The notes: generated by a model from the letters alone, not told the origin. DNA of 64,000 bases from Teichococcus wenyumeiae (GCF_003696345.1 NZ_RFLX01000013.1:99487-163486); one strand, 5' to 3'. Counted from the first letter of the stretch, positions 15,992 through 26,816 are shown. Numbers and translations are program-made.

Positions 15992-17404
15992 TCAGGAAGG
16001 CAGATCCGCCCTCCGGCGGTCGGCGAAGGACCAGGGCGCCATGCGCTCCTCATGCGGGTCCAGGGCCAGCCGGTGTTCCAGGGGTGGAAAGGCCCGGCTG
16101 CGGCAATCGGCGCGGTCGCACAGGCGGCAGGACAGGCCGATGCCGACGCGGCATGTCGCCAGATCCATCCCATCCGCATAGACCACCTCCGCCGCATGCG
16201 AGATGTCGCAGCCGAGCGTGACCACATGCCTCGGCTGCGGCTCTCCCCAACGCATCGCGGGGCCGGTGATGGCGCGGGCAAAGCACAGAAAGCTGGCGCC
16301 ATCCGGCAGTTCCGCGATCTGGACCTGCAGCCGCTCCGAACTGGCGAAGGCGGTATGCGGCAGCCAGCGTGGGCAGGAGCCGCCGAAGCGCGCGAAAGGA
16401 AAGCCCGCCGCCGAAAAACGCTTGTCCACATTGCCCGCCGGGTCGGTGCGCAGGAAGAAGAAGGGCAGGCCGCGCTGGCCTTCCCGCTGCAGCGTGCACA
16501 GGCGATGCGCCACCTGCTCGAACCCCTGCCCGAAGCGGGCGCGGAGACGGTCGAGGTCGTGGCGGACGTCTCGCGCGGCAGCCAGGAAAGGCGCATAGGG
16601 CATCAGGAGTGCCGCGGCGCCGTAATTCAGCAGGCCGATGCGGATCAAGGCGGCAGCCTCGGGCGATGACGGGGCGGCGGGCGCCAGTATCTCCTCCACA
16701 ACGCCACGTGCTTCCAGCAGCATCAATTGGAAGGCCATCTGGAAGCCACGGCTGCCGCGCGGCAGGGATTCGGAAAGTTCCAGCAGACGAGAGGAAGGAT
16801 CGAAACGCCGCAGGCTTCCCTCCAACGGCGTCACCCGCACCACCAGGCCGTGCCGCTGCCGCAGCCGCTGGGCGATGGCATGGTTCACCTCGGCCGGCGC
16901 CGCGGCCATCTCGGCGCCGATCTGCTCCGCCACGCTTTCCAGCGCCGGGAAATGATTGGCGCGGTCCTGGAAGAAATCGCGGGCTTCCTCGGCCGGCAAT
17001 TGCAGGCGGCGGCCGCTTGGCAGCGCCAGGCCGCTGGCATCCTCGCGCGCCACTCGCCAGGCACGGTAAAGCGCGAGAACCGCCCGTGACGCATTCGGCG
17101 CGCTGCCGGCCATGGCCTGCAACTCGGCCTCCGGCACATCTTCCAGCCCCAGCATCGGGTCGGTCATCACCTCCCGCAACCCGGCCTCGAGTTGCCGCTC
17201 GGACTGGCCCGAGAGGATCGCCAGCTCGACCTGCAACACGGCGGTCAGCTTCAGCAGGAGCGAGGCCGTGACGCCGCGCTGATCGGCCTCGATCAGGTTC
17301 AGGTAGCTGGCGGAGATGCCCAGGCGCTGTGCCAGTGCCTGCTGCGTCAGCCCCCTGTCCTGCCGCAGCCGGCGGATCGTGCGGCCGATCAGCGGGCGGG
17401 ACAT
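15992..17404 (-). CDS. ScfR/RamB-type XRE-family regulator of short-chain/acetate metabolism
   Basis: A 470-aa regulator with an N-terminal XRE helix-turn-helix (IRRLRQDRGLTQQALAQRLG, SASYLNLIEADQRG), a central IrrE-like region in which the metalloprotease HExxH is replaced by GFQMAFQLMLLEARG, and a C-terminal DUF2083-type domain with a cysteine cluster (GCDISHAAEV, CRVGIGLSCRLCDRADC). This is the architecture of actinobacterial RamB and related ScfRs, which respond to acyl-CoAs and control glyoxylate-shunt or methylcitrate genes. It is divergent from isocitrate lyase across a 135-bp gap containing inverted repeats, so aceA is the likely target. Confidence 0.9.
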   Translation of the reverse strand: MSRPLIGRTIRRLRQDRGLTQQALAQRLGISASYLNLIEADQRGVTASLLLKLTAVLQVELAILSGQSERQLEAGLREVMTDPMLGLEDVPEAELQAMAGSAPNASRAVLALYRAWRVAREDASGLALPSGRRLQLPAEEARDFFQDRANHFPALESVAEQIGAEMAAAPAEVNHAIAQRLRQRHGLVVRVTPLEGSLRRFDPSSRLLELSESLPRGSRGFQMAFQLMLLEARGVVEEILAPAAPSSPEAAALIRIGLLNYGAAALLMPYAPFLAAARDVRHDLDRLRARFGQGFEQVAHRLCTLQREGQRGLPFFFLRTDPAGNVDKRFSAAGFPFARFGGSCPRWLPHTAFASSERLQVQIAELPDGASFLCFARAITGPAMRWGEPQPRHVVTLGCDISHAAEVVYADGMDLATCRVGIGLSCRLCDRADCRSRAFPPLEHRLALDPHEERMAPWSFADRRRADLPS

Positions 17405-17432
17405 TTACAAGCTTTACACATTGACGATCTCC

Positions 17433-17461
17433 GCAGTCAAAGACTGCACATCATTGCAATG
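17433..17461. promoter_or_regulatory. Two inverted repeats in the regulator/aceA divergent promoter
   Basis: GCAGTC-AAA-GACTGC (17433-17447) is followed 4 bases later by the 10-bp palindrome CATTGCAATG (17452-17461). A TTGACG hexamer at 17421-17426 could be the -35 of the aceA promoter. The pair is a candidate binding region for the ScfR/RamB-type regulator; the second element resembles the TTTGCAA-like cores reported for that group. Confidence 0.4.
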
Positions 17462-17539
17462 ACTTAGGGAGAATGGGCCGTGCAAGCCGGGGGTGCAATG
17501 TGAATATTTGACTCGTCGAAGCCGCCGAAGGAGAGCCTC

Positions 17540-18874
17540 ATGCGCCCTGTCCCAACCCCCACCCTGCAGCCGGACGGAAGCACCGCCGGCACGCCGGGCC
17601 CCGACCGTTTCGCCGGCATCCGGCGCGACTATGCTCCGGAGGAAGTGGAGCGCCTCGCCGGGTCGTTCCGCGTAAAGCACACGCTGGCCGAGATGGGCGC
17701 CCGCCGGCTGTGGCACCTGCTGCAGACCGAGCCTTTCGTGAATACGCTGGGCGCGCTGACCGGCAACCAGGCGCTGCAACAGGTCAAGGCCGGCCTGAAA
17801 GCCATCTATCTCTCGGGCTGGCAGGTCGCGGCGGATGCCAATTCGGCCGGGCAGATGTATCCGGACCAATCGCTCTATCCGGTTGATTCCGTGCCCAAGG
17901 TGATCAGCCGCATCAATGCCGCGCTGCGCCGCGCCGACCAGATCGCGCATCTGGAGAATGCCGGCGACACCACGCATTGGATGGCGCCGGTCATCGCCGA
18001 TGCCGAGGCCGGCTTCGGCGGCCCGCTGAATGCCTATGAGTTGATGCGCGCCATGATCGAGGTCGGCGCCGCCGGCGTGCATTTCGAGGACCAGCTGGCC
18101 AGCGAGAAGAAATGCGGCCATCTCGGCGGCAAGGTGCTGGTGCCGATCTCGCAGCATATCCGCACGCTGAATGCCGCGCGCCTGGCCGCCGATGTGGAAG
18201 GCGTACCTACTCTCTTGCTGTGCCGCACCGACGCCGAAAGCGCGCAGCTGCTGACCAGCGACGTGGACGAACGCGACCATCGCTTCATCAGCGGCGAGCG
18301 CACGCCTGAGGGCTTCTTCCGCATCAAGCCTGGTGTCGGCAAGCAATATGCCATCGCGCGCGGGTTGGCCTACGCGCCTTACGCCGATCTGCTGTGGTGG
18401 GAAACCTCCGACCCCGACCTGGACGATGCCCGTGCCTTCGCGGAGGCCATCCACCGGGAATTTCCTGGCAAGCTGCTGGCCTATAACTGCTCGCCTTCCT
18501 TCAACTGGAAGCGGAAGATGGGCGTGGAGGCCGCGGCGAGGTTCCAGCGCGAGATCGGCGCCATGGGCTACAAGTTCCAGTTCATCACCCTGGCCGGTTT
18601 CCACAGCCTGAACCATTCCATGTTCCAGCTCGCGCGCGGCTACAAGGAACGCGGCATGGCGGCCTATTCTGAGTTGCAGCAGGCGGAGTTCGCCGCCGAG
18701 GCCGAGGGCTACACCGCCACGCGGCATCAGCGGGAAGTCGGCGTCAGTTATTTCGACGCCGTGGCCACCACGGCCTCCGGCGGCCGCTCCAGCACCACCG
18801 CCATGGCCCATAGCACCGAGACCGCGCAGTTCCACGAAGCCCCGGCCGCGCCCGAGACGGCGGCGGCGAAGTAA
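17540..18874 (+). CDS. aceA: Isocitrate lyase
   Basis: A 444-aa cytoplasmic enzyme cleaving isocitrate to glyoxylate and succinate, first step of the glyoxylate shunt. Recognised by [10 protein letters not shown], the Mg-binding [18 protein letters not shown], the catalytic loop [11 protein letters not shown] with its active cysteine, YNCSPSFNW and [15 protein letters not shown] precedes the ATG. Divergent from its probable regulator and followed after 11 bases by a 52-aa gene. The poorly conserved 25-residue N-terminus and the Ala/Thr-rich C-terminal tail are not part of the core enzyme. Malate synthase is not in the window. Confidence 0.96.
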   Translation: MRPVPTPTLQPDGSTAGTPGPDRFAGIRRDYAPEEVERLAGSFRVKHTLAEMGARRLWHLLQTEPFVNTLGALTGNQALQQVKAGLKAIYLSGWQVAADANSAGQMYPDQSLYPVDSVPKVISRINAALRRADQIAHLENAGDTTHWMAPVIADAEAGFGGPLNAYELMRAMIEVGAAGVHFEDQLASEKKCGHLGGKVLVPISQHIRTLNAARLAADVEGVPTLLLCRTDAESAQLLTSDVDERDHRFISGERTPEGFFRIKPGVGKQYAIARGLAYAPYADLLWWETSDPDLDDARAFAEAIHREFPGKLLAYNCSPSFNWKRKMGVEAAARFQREIGAMGYKFQFITLAGFHSLNHSMFQLARGYKERGMAAYSELQQAEFAAEAEGYTATRHQREVGVSYFDAVATTASGGRSSTTAMAHSTETAQFHEAPAAPETAAAK

Positions 18875-18885
18875 GGAGAGCAGTC

Positions 18886-19044
18886 ATGTCCGAAGACGAT
18901 TTCGACGACGGCCTCGTGCACAACCACATCTGGGCGCAGGAGCCGGCGGTGATGCCAACCGGCCTGGTGCCAGTGGCCCAGGCCGCCAGCGTACCCACCC
19001 CGAGCACCGTGCTGCACGATGACCGGATGGAGCAGCAGGGCTGA
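18886..19044 (+). CDS. Small 52-aa acidic protein downstream of aceA
   Basis: A 52-codon ORF starting MSEDDFDDGLVHNHIWA, 11 bases after the aceA stop, with an ideal AGGAG 8 bases before its ATG. Acidic N-terminus, Pro/Val-rich middle (VMPTGLVPVAQAASVPTP), no membrane segment and no cysteines. I do not recognise the family. Tight spacing and a strong ribosome-binding site argue it is translated together with isocitrate lyase; a modulatory role would be speculation. Confidence 0.6.
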   Translation: MSEDDFDDGLVHNHIWAQEPAVMPTGLVPVAQAASVPTPSTVLHDDRMEQQG

Positions 19045-19143
19045 TCGCCCCCGCTGGCGCCGGCGAGAACCGGGCAGCGATGGAGGCAGATGCCGCGCAG
19101 GGGCAGGCTGGCCCGCCATCATCCCGTTGATGGCAGCGCCTGC

Positions 19144-19938
19144 CTAGAGATCCTGAAGCCGCTGTGAAAGATCAGCGGCTTCCCTGCGCAGCACGGTGCC
19201 GATGTCGGTCAGGCCCTGCCGGCGAAGTTGCTCGCTGACGCCAACAACAACAATGGAATGCGAGACGCGGCCGCGCAGCATCACCGGCGCCGCGATCACC
19301 GTGACGCCCGCGATATAGCGCCCTTCATCGACGGCATAGCCGCTCTGCTGCGTCGCATGCACGTCGGCGCGCCACTGGTCCAGGCTGGGCGGATCTTCCC
19401 AGCGCAGCGTGTGGAAGCGCCGTTCCATCTCCAGCCAGGAATGGCCGCCAAAAGCCGCGACGCAGCGGCCGGTGGCGCTGATCAGCGCCGGGTAGCGGCT
19501 GCCCACGTCCACCTGCAGGCGTAGCGCCTGGCTGGGCCGGGCGATGGCGAGAACCACGATGTGGTCCAGCCCCGCCGCCTCCACGCCGATGGCGGTGGTG
19601 CCGTATTCCGCGGCCAGCCGGTCCAGCACGGGCTGGGCGAGGTTGCTGAACGGGTCGTTCCGCAGCATCCCACGCGCCAGCGCGACGACGCCGCTGGCCA
19701 GCGCGTAGCGCTTGGTGGCGGGGTCCACCATCAGCATCTCCTCCGCGACCAGGGCCCGCAGGATATGCAGGCAGGTGCTGGGCACAATGCCGAGCGCCCG
19801 TGCGATGGCCTGCACGCCAAGCGGGGTCTCGCTGCGTGACAGCATCCGCAGGATGGCCATGGCCCTCGTCACAGCAGGAACGGCACGGGTGGCCTCCGCC
19901 CTTGAGGAAGACGAAGGCTGATCTGCGCGGGGGTTCAT
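19144..19938 (-). CDS. IclR-family transcriptional regulator
   Basis: A 264-aa IclR regulator. The winged HTH is in RAMAILRMLSRSETPLGVQA and LGIVPSTCLHILRALVAEEM; the effector domain contains SATGRCVAAFGG and YAVDEGRYIAGVTVIAAPV. The ATG at 19938 is preferred to an upstream TTG because the intervening codons coincide with a perfect 16-bp palindrome (19939-19954) that looks like its operator. It is divergent from the acyl-CoA ligase/carboxylase operon beginning at 20034 and most likely controls it. Confidence 0.92.
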   Translation of the reverse strand: MNPRADQPSSSSRAEATRAVPAVTRAMAILRMLSRSETPLGVQAIARALGIVPSTCLHILRALVAEEMLMVDPATKRYALASGVVALARGMLRNDPFSNLAQPVLDRLAAEYGTTAIGVEAAGLDHIVVLAIARPSQALRLQVDVGSRYPALISATGRCVAAFGGHSWLEMERRFHTLRWEDPPSLDQWRADVHATQQSGYAVDEGRYIAGVTVIAAPVMLRGRVSHSIVVVGVSEQLRRQGLTDIGTVLRREAADLSQRLQDL

Positions 19939-19954
19939 GTTGTATCTATACAAC
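19939..19954. promoter_or_regulatory. Candidate IclR operator
   Basis: GTTGTATCTATACAAC, a perfect palindrome (7+2+7) immediately upstream of the IclR start codon, in the divergent region with the acyl-CoA ligase operon. A TTGACA hexamer at 19967-19972 could be the rightward -35, with a weak CTGAAT 18 bases later. Consistent with autoregulation and control of the operon. Confidence 0.55.
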
Positions 19955-20033
19955 AGATAATTCTATTTGACAACACGGCACCCCATTGGCCTGAATGTGC
20001 CAACGGCCCAAAAGCCGAGGGAGACAACGTCCG

Positions 20034-21593
20034 ATGACACGGCTCGCCGATAGCTGTGACTATGCCTTCGCGCAGGCCCACTACACGCCGCAGCGGCTTT
20101 GGGACTTCTTCGATGGCGACCGGGCGCGCTTCAACATCGCCCATGAATGCATCGACCGGCACGCGGCGGAGCCTGCCCGACTGGCGGTGCGCGTGGCGCA
20201 TGCCGATGGCCGCGACGAGTTCATCACCTTCCGCGCCATTGCCGAGGCATCCTCCCGTATCGCGCATTGGCTGCGGGCCCGAGGCGTCCAGCCAGGAGAC
20301 CGCGTGGCGGTGATGCTGGACCCTTCCCTGCCCTTCTATGCCGCCATGTTCGGCGCCATGAAATGCGGCGCCATCGCGGTGCCGCTGTTCACTTTGTTCG
20401 GGCCGGATGGCGTGCGGCTGCGGGTGGCCGACTGCGCGCCCCGCGTGCTGCTGACCAATGCCGAGAAGGCCCCGGCGGGCGCGGGCATCGCAGGCACCGA
20501 GACGGTGATCGCCGATGCAAGCTTCATGGAGGCGCTCGCGGCCTTCCCCGGTACCTACAAGCCGGAAACCGGCGCCGATGACTTGGCGCTGTTCCAGTAC
20601 ACCTCCGGCACCACGCGGGAACTGCCGGCGGCGGTGAAGCACACGCATCGCTCGGTGGTGGTGCTGATGCTGGCGGCGCTCTACGGCACCGGCGTCCGGC
20701 CGGGGGACGAGTTCTTCTGCCCTTCCTCCCCCGCCTGGGGGCATGGGCTGGCCCATGGCACCCTGGCGCCGCTGGCGATGGGCGTCACCACCGGCACCTA
20801 TGCCGGCCGCTTCGACCCCGTGCGGCTGATGCAGGCGCTGCAGGATTACGGCATCACCAACCTCTCCTCCGCCTCCACGCATTACCGCATGATGCGCACC
20901 AGCGGCGCCGCAGGCCGCTTCCGCTTCGCCATCCGCAAGCTCTCCTACACAGGCGAGCCGATCGATGCCGAGACGCTGCGCTTCATCGACGAGACCTTCG
21001 GCGTGCCGGCCTGCAGCATGTACGGCACCACCGAGGTCGGCGTGGCACTGGTCAATTATCCAGGTGCCAGCGACTTCACGGTCAAGCCCGGCTCCTTGGG
21101 CAAGGCGGTGCCGGGGCTGGAAGTGCAGGTGCAGCGGCCGGACGGCAGCCCCGCCGCGCCGGGCGAGATCGGCGAGATCCGCCTGCTGCGCCGGGGCGAA
21201 TGGGTGCCCACCAAGGATCTCGGCCGCATCGACGAGGAAGGCTATTTCTACCATGCCGGCCGCGCCGACGATGTCATCATCTCCGCCGGCTGGACCATGA
21301 GCGCAGTGGAGATCGAGGATGTGCTGATGCAGCACCCCGATGTCCGTGAGGCCGCCGCCATCGGCGTGCCGGACCCGGTGCGCGGCCAGGTGGTGAAGGC
21401 CTTCGTGGTCAGCCCGCGCCAGGGCGACGAGGATTTCGCGCGGGAGCTGCAGGATTTCACCCGCGCCCGCCTCAGCCAGCACGAATATCCGCGTCAGGTC
21501 GCCTTCACGGCGGAACTGCCGAAGACGCCGGCTGGCAAGATCAATCGCAAGGCCATCCGCGACGCCGAAGCGGCGCGCCGCGTGACCGCCTGA
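20034..21593 (+). CDS. AMP-forming acyl-CoA ligase (benzoate-CoA-ligase-like)
   Basis: A 519-aa ANL-superfamily enzyme that activates a carboxylic acid with ATP and CoA. Motifs: the phosphate-binding YTSGTTRELPAAVKHTHRS, YGTTEVGVALVNYP, the hinge region KDLGRIDEEGYFYHAGRADD, and the C-terminal catalytic lysine in PKTPAGKINRKAIR. The ATG at 20034 follows a GGGAG. First gene of the long operon ending at 30556, suggesting it activates the operon's growth substrate. A short branched or hydroxylated fatty acid fits the downstream carboxylase; an aromatic acid is the alternative suggested by the subfamily. Confidence 0.9.
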   Translation: MTRLADSCDYAFAQAHYTPQRLWDFFDGDRARFNIAHECIDRHAAEPARLAVRVAHADGRDEFITFRAIAEASSRIAHWLRARGVQPGDRVAVMLDPSLPFYAAMFGAMKCGAIAVPLFTLFGPDGVRLRVADCAPRVLLTNAEKAPAGAGIAGTETVIADASFMEALAAFPGTYKPETGADDLALFQYTSGTTRELPAAVKHTHRSVVVLMLAALYGTGVRPGDEFFCPSSPAWGHGLAHGTLAPLAMGVTTGTYAGRFDPVRLMQALQDYGITNLSSASTHYRMMRTSGAAGRFRFAIRKLSYTGEPIDAETLRFIDETFGVPACSMYGTTEVGVALVNYPGASDFTVKPGSLGKAVPGLEVQVQRPDGSPAAPGEIGEIRLLRRGEWVPTKDLGRIDEEGYFYHAGRADDVIISAGWTMSAVEIEDVLMQHPDVREAAAIGVPDPVRGQVVKAFVVSPRQGDEDFARELQDFTRARLSQHEYPRQVAFTAELPKTPAGKINRKAIRDAEAARRVTA

Positions 21594-21620
21594 ACAGCAA
21601 GAACCCAGAGAGGAACACGC

Positions 21621-22778
21621 ATGTCTGCCTCAGTGCTGGAGCAGCCGGGGACCCGGCTCTTCCCCAAGATCACCCAGCAGGCGCTCGACGACCTGCGCGC
21701 CCGCATCGGCAAGCCGATCGAGAACACCGTCGAGCCCTGGAACCATGAGGCGACGCGGGACAATATCCGCCACTACGCCCATGGCATCGGTGACGACAAT
21801 CCGCTGTGGTGCGACCCGGCCTATGCCGAACGCAGCAGCCAGGGCGGCATCGTCGCGCTGCCGAGCTTCCTCTTCACCACCAGCCGCATCATCTCCGGCT
21901 ATGTAGGCGGCTTGCCGGGCGTGCATGCCATGTGGTCGGGCGCCGATTGGCGCTGGCACCGCTGGGTGCGCCGCAACGAGACCATCCGCACCGAGGCGCA
22001 TCTGGCCGACCTCGTGGAGCATGACACCGGCTTCGCCGGCCGCGCCATCCGCCAGGTCTACCATGTCGATTTTTATGGCGATGGCGGCGACAAGGTGGCC
22101 GAGGCCGAGAGCTGGTGCTTCCGCACCGACCGCGACGCGGCGCGCGAGCAGGGCACCAAGTATCGCGATGTGAAGAACAAGCCGCCCCGCGTCTATACCG
22201 AGGAAGAGCTGCAACGCGTCTACAAGCTCTATGAGGCCGAGGAAGTGCGTGGTGCCACGCCCCGCTACTGGGAGGACGTGCAGGTCGGCGAGGCCCTGCC
22301 GACCATGGCCAAGGGCCCGATGACGGTGACCGGCTTCGTCGCCTTCGCCCAGGGCTGGGGCGGGCTGTATATTCGCGCCAACAAGCTGGCCTGGCGGCAG
22401 ATCCGCAACCATCCTGGCCTCGGCATCAAGAACCGCTTCGGTATCCCCGATTGCCCCGAGCGCGTGCATTGGGAGCCGGAGATGGCGCTGATGGTCGGCG
22501 CGCCCGGCGCTTACGACTACGGGCCGGAGCGTTGCTCCTGGCTGACCCACCAGATGACCAACTGGATGGGCGACGACGGCTTCCTGGTGCGCGCCACCAG
22601 CAAGCTGCGCCGCCACAATCCCGAGGGTGACCTGCTGTTCATCGACGGCAAGGTGACCGGCAAGCGCCAGGAAGGCGGCCGTCACCTCGTCGATATCGAG
22701 CAGCAGGCCGTCAACCAGGATGGCGAGCTTTCGGTGCTGGGCACCGGCACCGTGGCGCTGCCGAGCCGCGGCCACTGA
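21621..22778 (+). CDS. FAS1-like/MaoC double-hot-dog acyl-CoA dehydratase-like protein
   Basis: A 385-aa protein with an N-terminal FAS1-like dehydratase (MaoC-type hot-dog) domain and a second hot-dog half. The hydratase-like motif GDDNPLWCDPAYAERS (about residues 53-68) is a variant of the R-hydratase signature GDxNPxHxD: the usual histidine position is changed, so catalysis may differ or use another residue. It would hydrate or dehydrate a short acyl-CoA such as a 3-hydroxy or 2-methyl derivative. Second gene of the operon, 27 bases after the ligase; AGAGAGGAA precedes the ATG. Confidence 0.8.
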   Translation: MSASVLEQPGTRLFPKITQQALDDLRARIGKPIENTVEPWNHEATRDNIRHYAHGIGDDNPLWCDPAYAERSSQGGIVALPSFLFTTSRIISGYVGGLPGVHAMWSGADWRWHRWVRRNETIRTEAHLADLVEHDTGFAGRAIRQVYHVDFYGDGGDKVAEAESWCFRTDRDAAREQGTKYRDVKNKPPRVYTEEELQRVYKLYEAEEVRGATPRYWEDVQVGEALPTMAKGPMTVTGFVAFAQGWGGLYIRANKLAWRQIRNHPGLGIKNRFGIPDCPERVHWEPEMALMVGAPGAYDYGPERCSWLTHQMTNWMGDDGFLVRATSKLRRHNPEGDLLFIDGKVTGKRQEGGRHLVDIEQQAVNQDGELSVLGTGTVALPSRGH

Positions 22779-22816
22779 CGCGGCGGCGCCCGGGCAGCGG
22801 GCGCGGGCCCTGACCA

Positions 22817-22842
22817 GCCGGGGGCGGCGCACCGCCCCCGGC
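22817..22842. other. GC-rich intercistronic stem-loop
   Basis: Perfect arms GCCGGGGGCGG and CCGCCCCCGGC around a CGCA loop, in the 111-bp gap between the MaoC-like gene and the broken receptor gene. No T-run follows, so it is more likely an mRNA-stability or processing hairpin, or a partial attenuator, than a classical terminator. Confidence 0.5.
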
Positions 22843-22889
22843 CTCGCGACCGTCCAAGAACCAGAAGAAAACACAGGGAAGGACACGTC

Positions 22890-23861
22890 ATGCACAGGAG
22901 GACCATGCTTGCTGGCCCGCTGGCACTTTTGGCGTGAGCGAGTGTCATGGCGCGCGGGGCCAGCGCGCAGAATTTCCCCAGCCGGCCGGTCAGGCTGATC
23001 GTGCCCTATGCCGCTGGCCAGGGTTCAGACCTCTTCGCCCGGCGCTTCGCCGAATACTTCCAGAAGCATCTCGGCCAGCCCTTCGTGGTCGAGAACCGGG
23101 CCGGCGCGGGCGGCAATATCGGCACGGCCGCCGCGGCGCGCATGGAGCCGGACGGCTATTCGCTGCTCTGGGGCACCAATGGCACCCATGCGGGCAATGA
23201 GTTCATGTATGCCTCGCTGGGCTTTGACCCGGTGAAGGATTTCGCACCCATCGCCGGCGTGCTGCGCTTCGGCATGGTGCTCAACACCAACAGGAACAGC
23301 CGCTACACCAGCGTGTCTGAGCTGATCGCGGCGGCGAAGCAGCGGCCGGGGCAGGTCTCGGTCGGCTGCCCCAGCACCACGGCGCGCGTGCTGGTGCAGA
23401 TGATCCGCGACAAGGCGGGCGTGGACCTGCTGGCGGTGCCCTATAACGGCAGCGGCCAGGCGCTGACGGGCCTGCTGCGCAATGACGTGCAGGCATCCAT
23501 CGACACCATCACCGCCGCCCTGGGCCCGATCCGCCAGGGCCAGGTCAGCGCCATCGCGATTTCCACCGACAAGCGCTCAGAATCCCTGCCGGAGGTGCCG
23601 ACGCTCAAGGAATCCGGCGTGGATGTGACGCTGGAGGCCTGGAACGCGCTCTATGGCCCGCGCGGCACACCCGCCCCTGTGGTGCAGATGCTGAACCGTG
23701 CCGTCAATGCGGCGCTGGGCGACGAGGTGATCCGGGCCGGGATGGTGCAGGATGGCGCGGACCCGCTGGGCGGCTCGCCCGCCGACCTCGCGGCGCTGAT
23801 GCGGCGTGACCGCGCCATCTGGGAGCCCATCGTGCGAGACCTTGGGCTGACAGCGCAGTAG
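22890..23861 (+). pseudogene. Bug/TctC-family receptor interrupted by a stop codon in its signal peptide
   Basis: The ATG at 22890 has a good GGGAAGG site and opens a typical signal peptide (MHRRTMLAGPLALLA). Codon 16 is TGA (22935-22937); the same frame then continues ASVMARGASAQNFPSRPVRL into a complete receptor with VVENRAGAGGNIG and the normal C-terminus. A single base change (for example TGG to TGA) would explain it. The only in-frame ATG after the stop (22947) would leave just the end of the signal peptide, so export should fail. Otherwise the gene is intact (about 304 codons after the stop), implying a recent mutation or a sequencing error. Confidence 0.75.
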
Positions 23862-23884
23862 CCTGAAGCCGGGAGGAAGCCGCC

Positions 23885-25141
23885 ATGGATCAAGTGACGC
23901 AGCCATCCGCCACCACGGCACCGGAGGCCACCGCCTGGAAGGGCCCCTTGGCCGGATTGCGGGTGCTGGACCTGACGCGGGTGCTGGCCGGCCCCCTGGC
24001 CACCCAGTTCCTGGCGGACCTGGGGGCCGAGGTCCTGAAGCTGGAGGCGCCGGAGCGTGGCGACGAGACCCGTGGCTTCGCCCCCTTTGTCGAGGGCGAG
24101 AGCCACTACTTCCTGGCGCTGAACCGCGGCAAGCGCAGCATGGTGGTGGACTTGCGCGAGGCTGAAGGGGCTGAGATCCTGCGCGGGCTGGTGGCCGGCG
24201 CGGATGTGCTGATCGAGAACTTCCGCCCCGGCGTGATGGAGCGCCTCGGCCTCGGCGCCGAGGCGCTGATGGCGATCAACCCCCGGCTGATCTACTGCGC
24301 CATCAGCGGCTTCGGGCTGACCGGCCCGCTGGCCGGCGCCCCTTCCTTCGACATCGTGACCCAGGCCATGACCGGCGTCATGAGCGTGAACGGCGCGCAG
24401 GGCGGGCCGCCGGTGAAGCTCGGCCTGCCGATCGGCGACATGTCGGGCGGCATCTTCGGCGCCCTCGGCATCCTCTCCGCCCTGCATGAGCGTTCGGTGA
24501 CGGGACGCGGGCGGCTGGTCGATGCCAGCCTCTACGACGGCACCATGTCGCTGCTGGGCTATCTGTCGCAGCTCGCCTTCATCACCGGGCAGGACCCGCA
24601 GCCGATGGGCTCGGCGCATCCCAGCGTGGTGCCTTACGACGCCTTTCCGGCCTCGGACGGCTCCATCGTCATCGCCTGCCTGGCCGACCATTTCTGGCCG
24701 CGCCTCTGCCGGGCGCTGGACTGCCCGGACCTCGGCGCCGATCCCGGCCTTGCCACAATGGCCCAGCGGCGGGCGCGGCGGGACGAGATCGAGCCCCGCA
24801 TCGCTGCCATCACCCGCAGCCGCAGCGTCGCGGAATGGCGGCGCATCCTGGAAGCGCATGATGTGCCCCATGCCCCGGTGCTGAGCGTGCGGGAGGCGCT
24901 GGCCCACCCCCATGCCCAGGCGCGGGACATGGTGGTGGAGGTGGAGCATGAGCGGCTGGGCACGATCCCGGTGCTGGGACGCCCCATCAAATTCCCCGGC
25001 AGCGCGCAGGTGCCGCTGACAGCGCCACCGGTGCTGGGGCAGCACACGGCCGAGATCCTGCGGCGCGAGCTGAATTATTCCGAGGAAACGATCCGTGACC
25101 TCCGCGAACGGGGCGTCATCGACAGGGGCGCCGCGCGTTGA
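23885..25141 (+). CDS. CaiB/BaiF family (class III) CoA-transferase
   Basis: A 418-aa CoA-transferase. The conserved opening is LAGLRVLDLTRVLAGPLATQ with VLKLEAPERGDETR; the catalytic aspartate is expected in GAPSFDIVTQAMTG (about residue 156). It lies 23 bases after the receptor, inside the carboxylase operon. It could activate the same acid as the first-gene ligase using an acyl-CoA from the pathway (for example acetyl- or succinyl-CoA) as donor. It is clearly a paralogue of the enzyme at 10427-11641. Confidence 0.9.
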   Translation: MDQVTQPSATTAPEATAWKGPLAGLRVLDLTRVLAGPLATQFLADLGAEVLKLEAPERGDETRGFAPFVEGESHYFLALNRGKRSMVVDLREAEGAEILRGLVAGADVLIENFRPGVMERLGLGAEALMAINPRLIYCAISGFGLTGPLAGAPSFDIVTQAMTGVMSVNGAQGGPPVKLGLPIGDMSGGIFGALGILSALHERSVTGRGRLVDASLYDGTMSLLGYLSQLAFITGQDPQPMGSAHPSVVPYDAFPASDGSIVIACLADHFWPRLCRALDCPDLGADPGLATMAQRRARRDEIEPRIAAITRSRSVAEWRRILEAHDVPHAPVLSVREALAHPHAQARDMVVEVEHERLGTIPVLGRPIKFPGSAQVPLTAPPVLGQHTAEILRRELNYSEETIRDLRERGVIDRGAAR

Positions 25142-25208
25142 TGGCGGATGATCCCGTCCGGCGGGCAGTGCCGGGAAAGGCTTGCTGGGTCATGGCGGAG
25201 AAGAACTG

Positions 25209-26816
<1,608 letters not shown>

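Noticed and set aside
22935..22937. Selenocysteine reading of the TGA in the receptor signal peptide
   Set aside because: Selenocysteine has no role in a cleaved signal peptide and no SECIS-like hairpin follows; a nonsense mutation is simpler.
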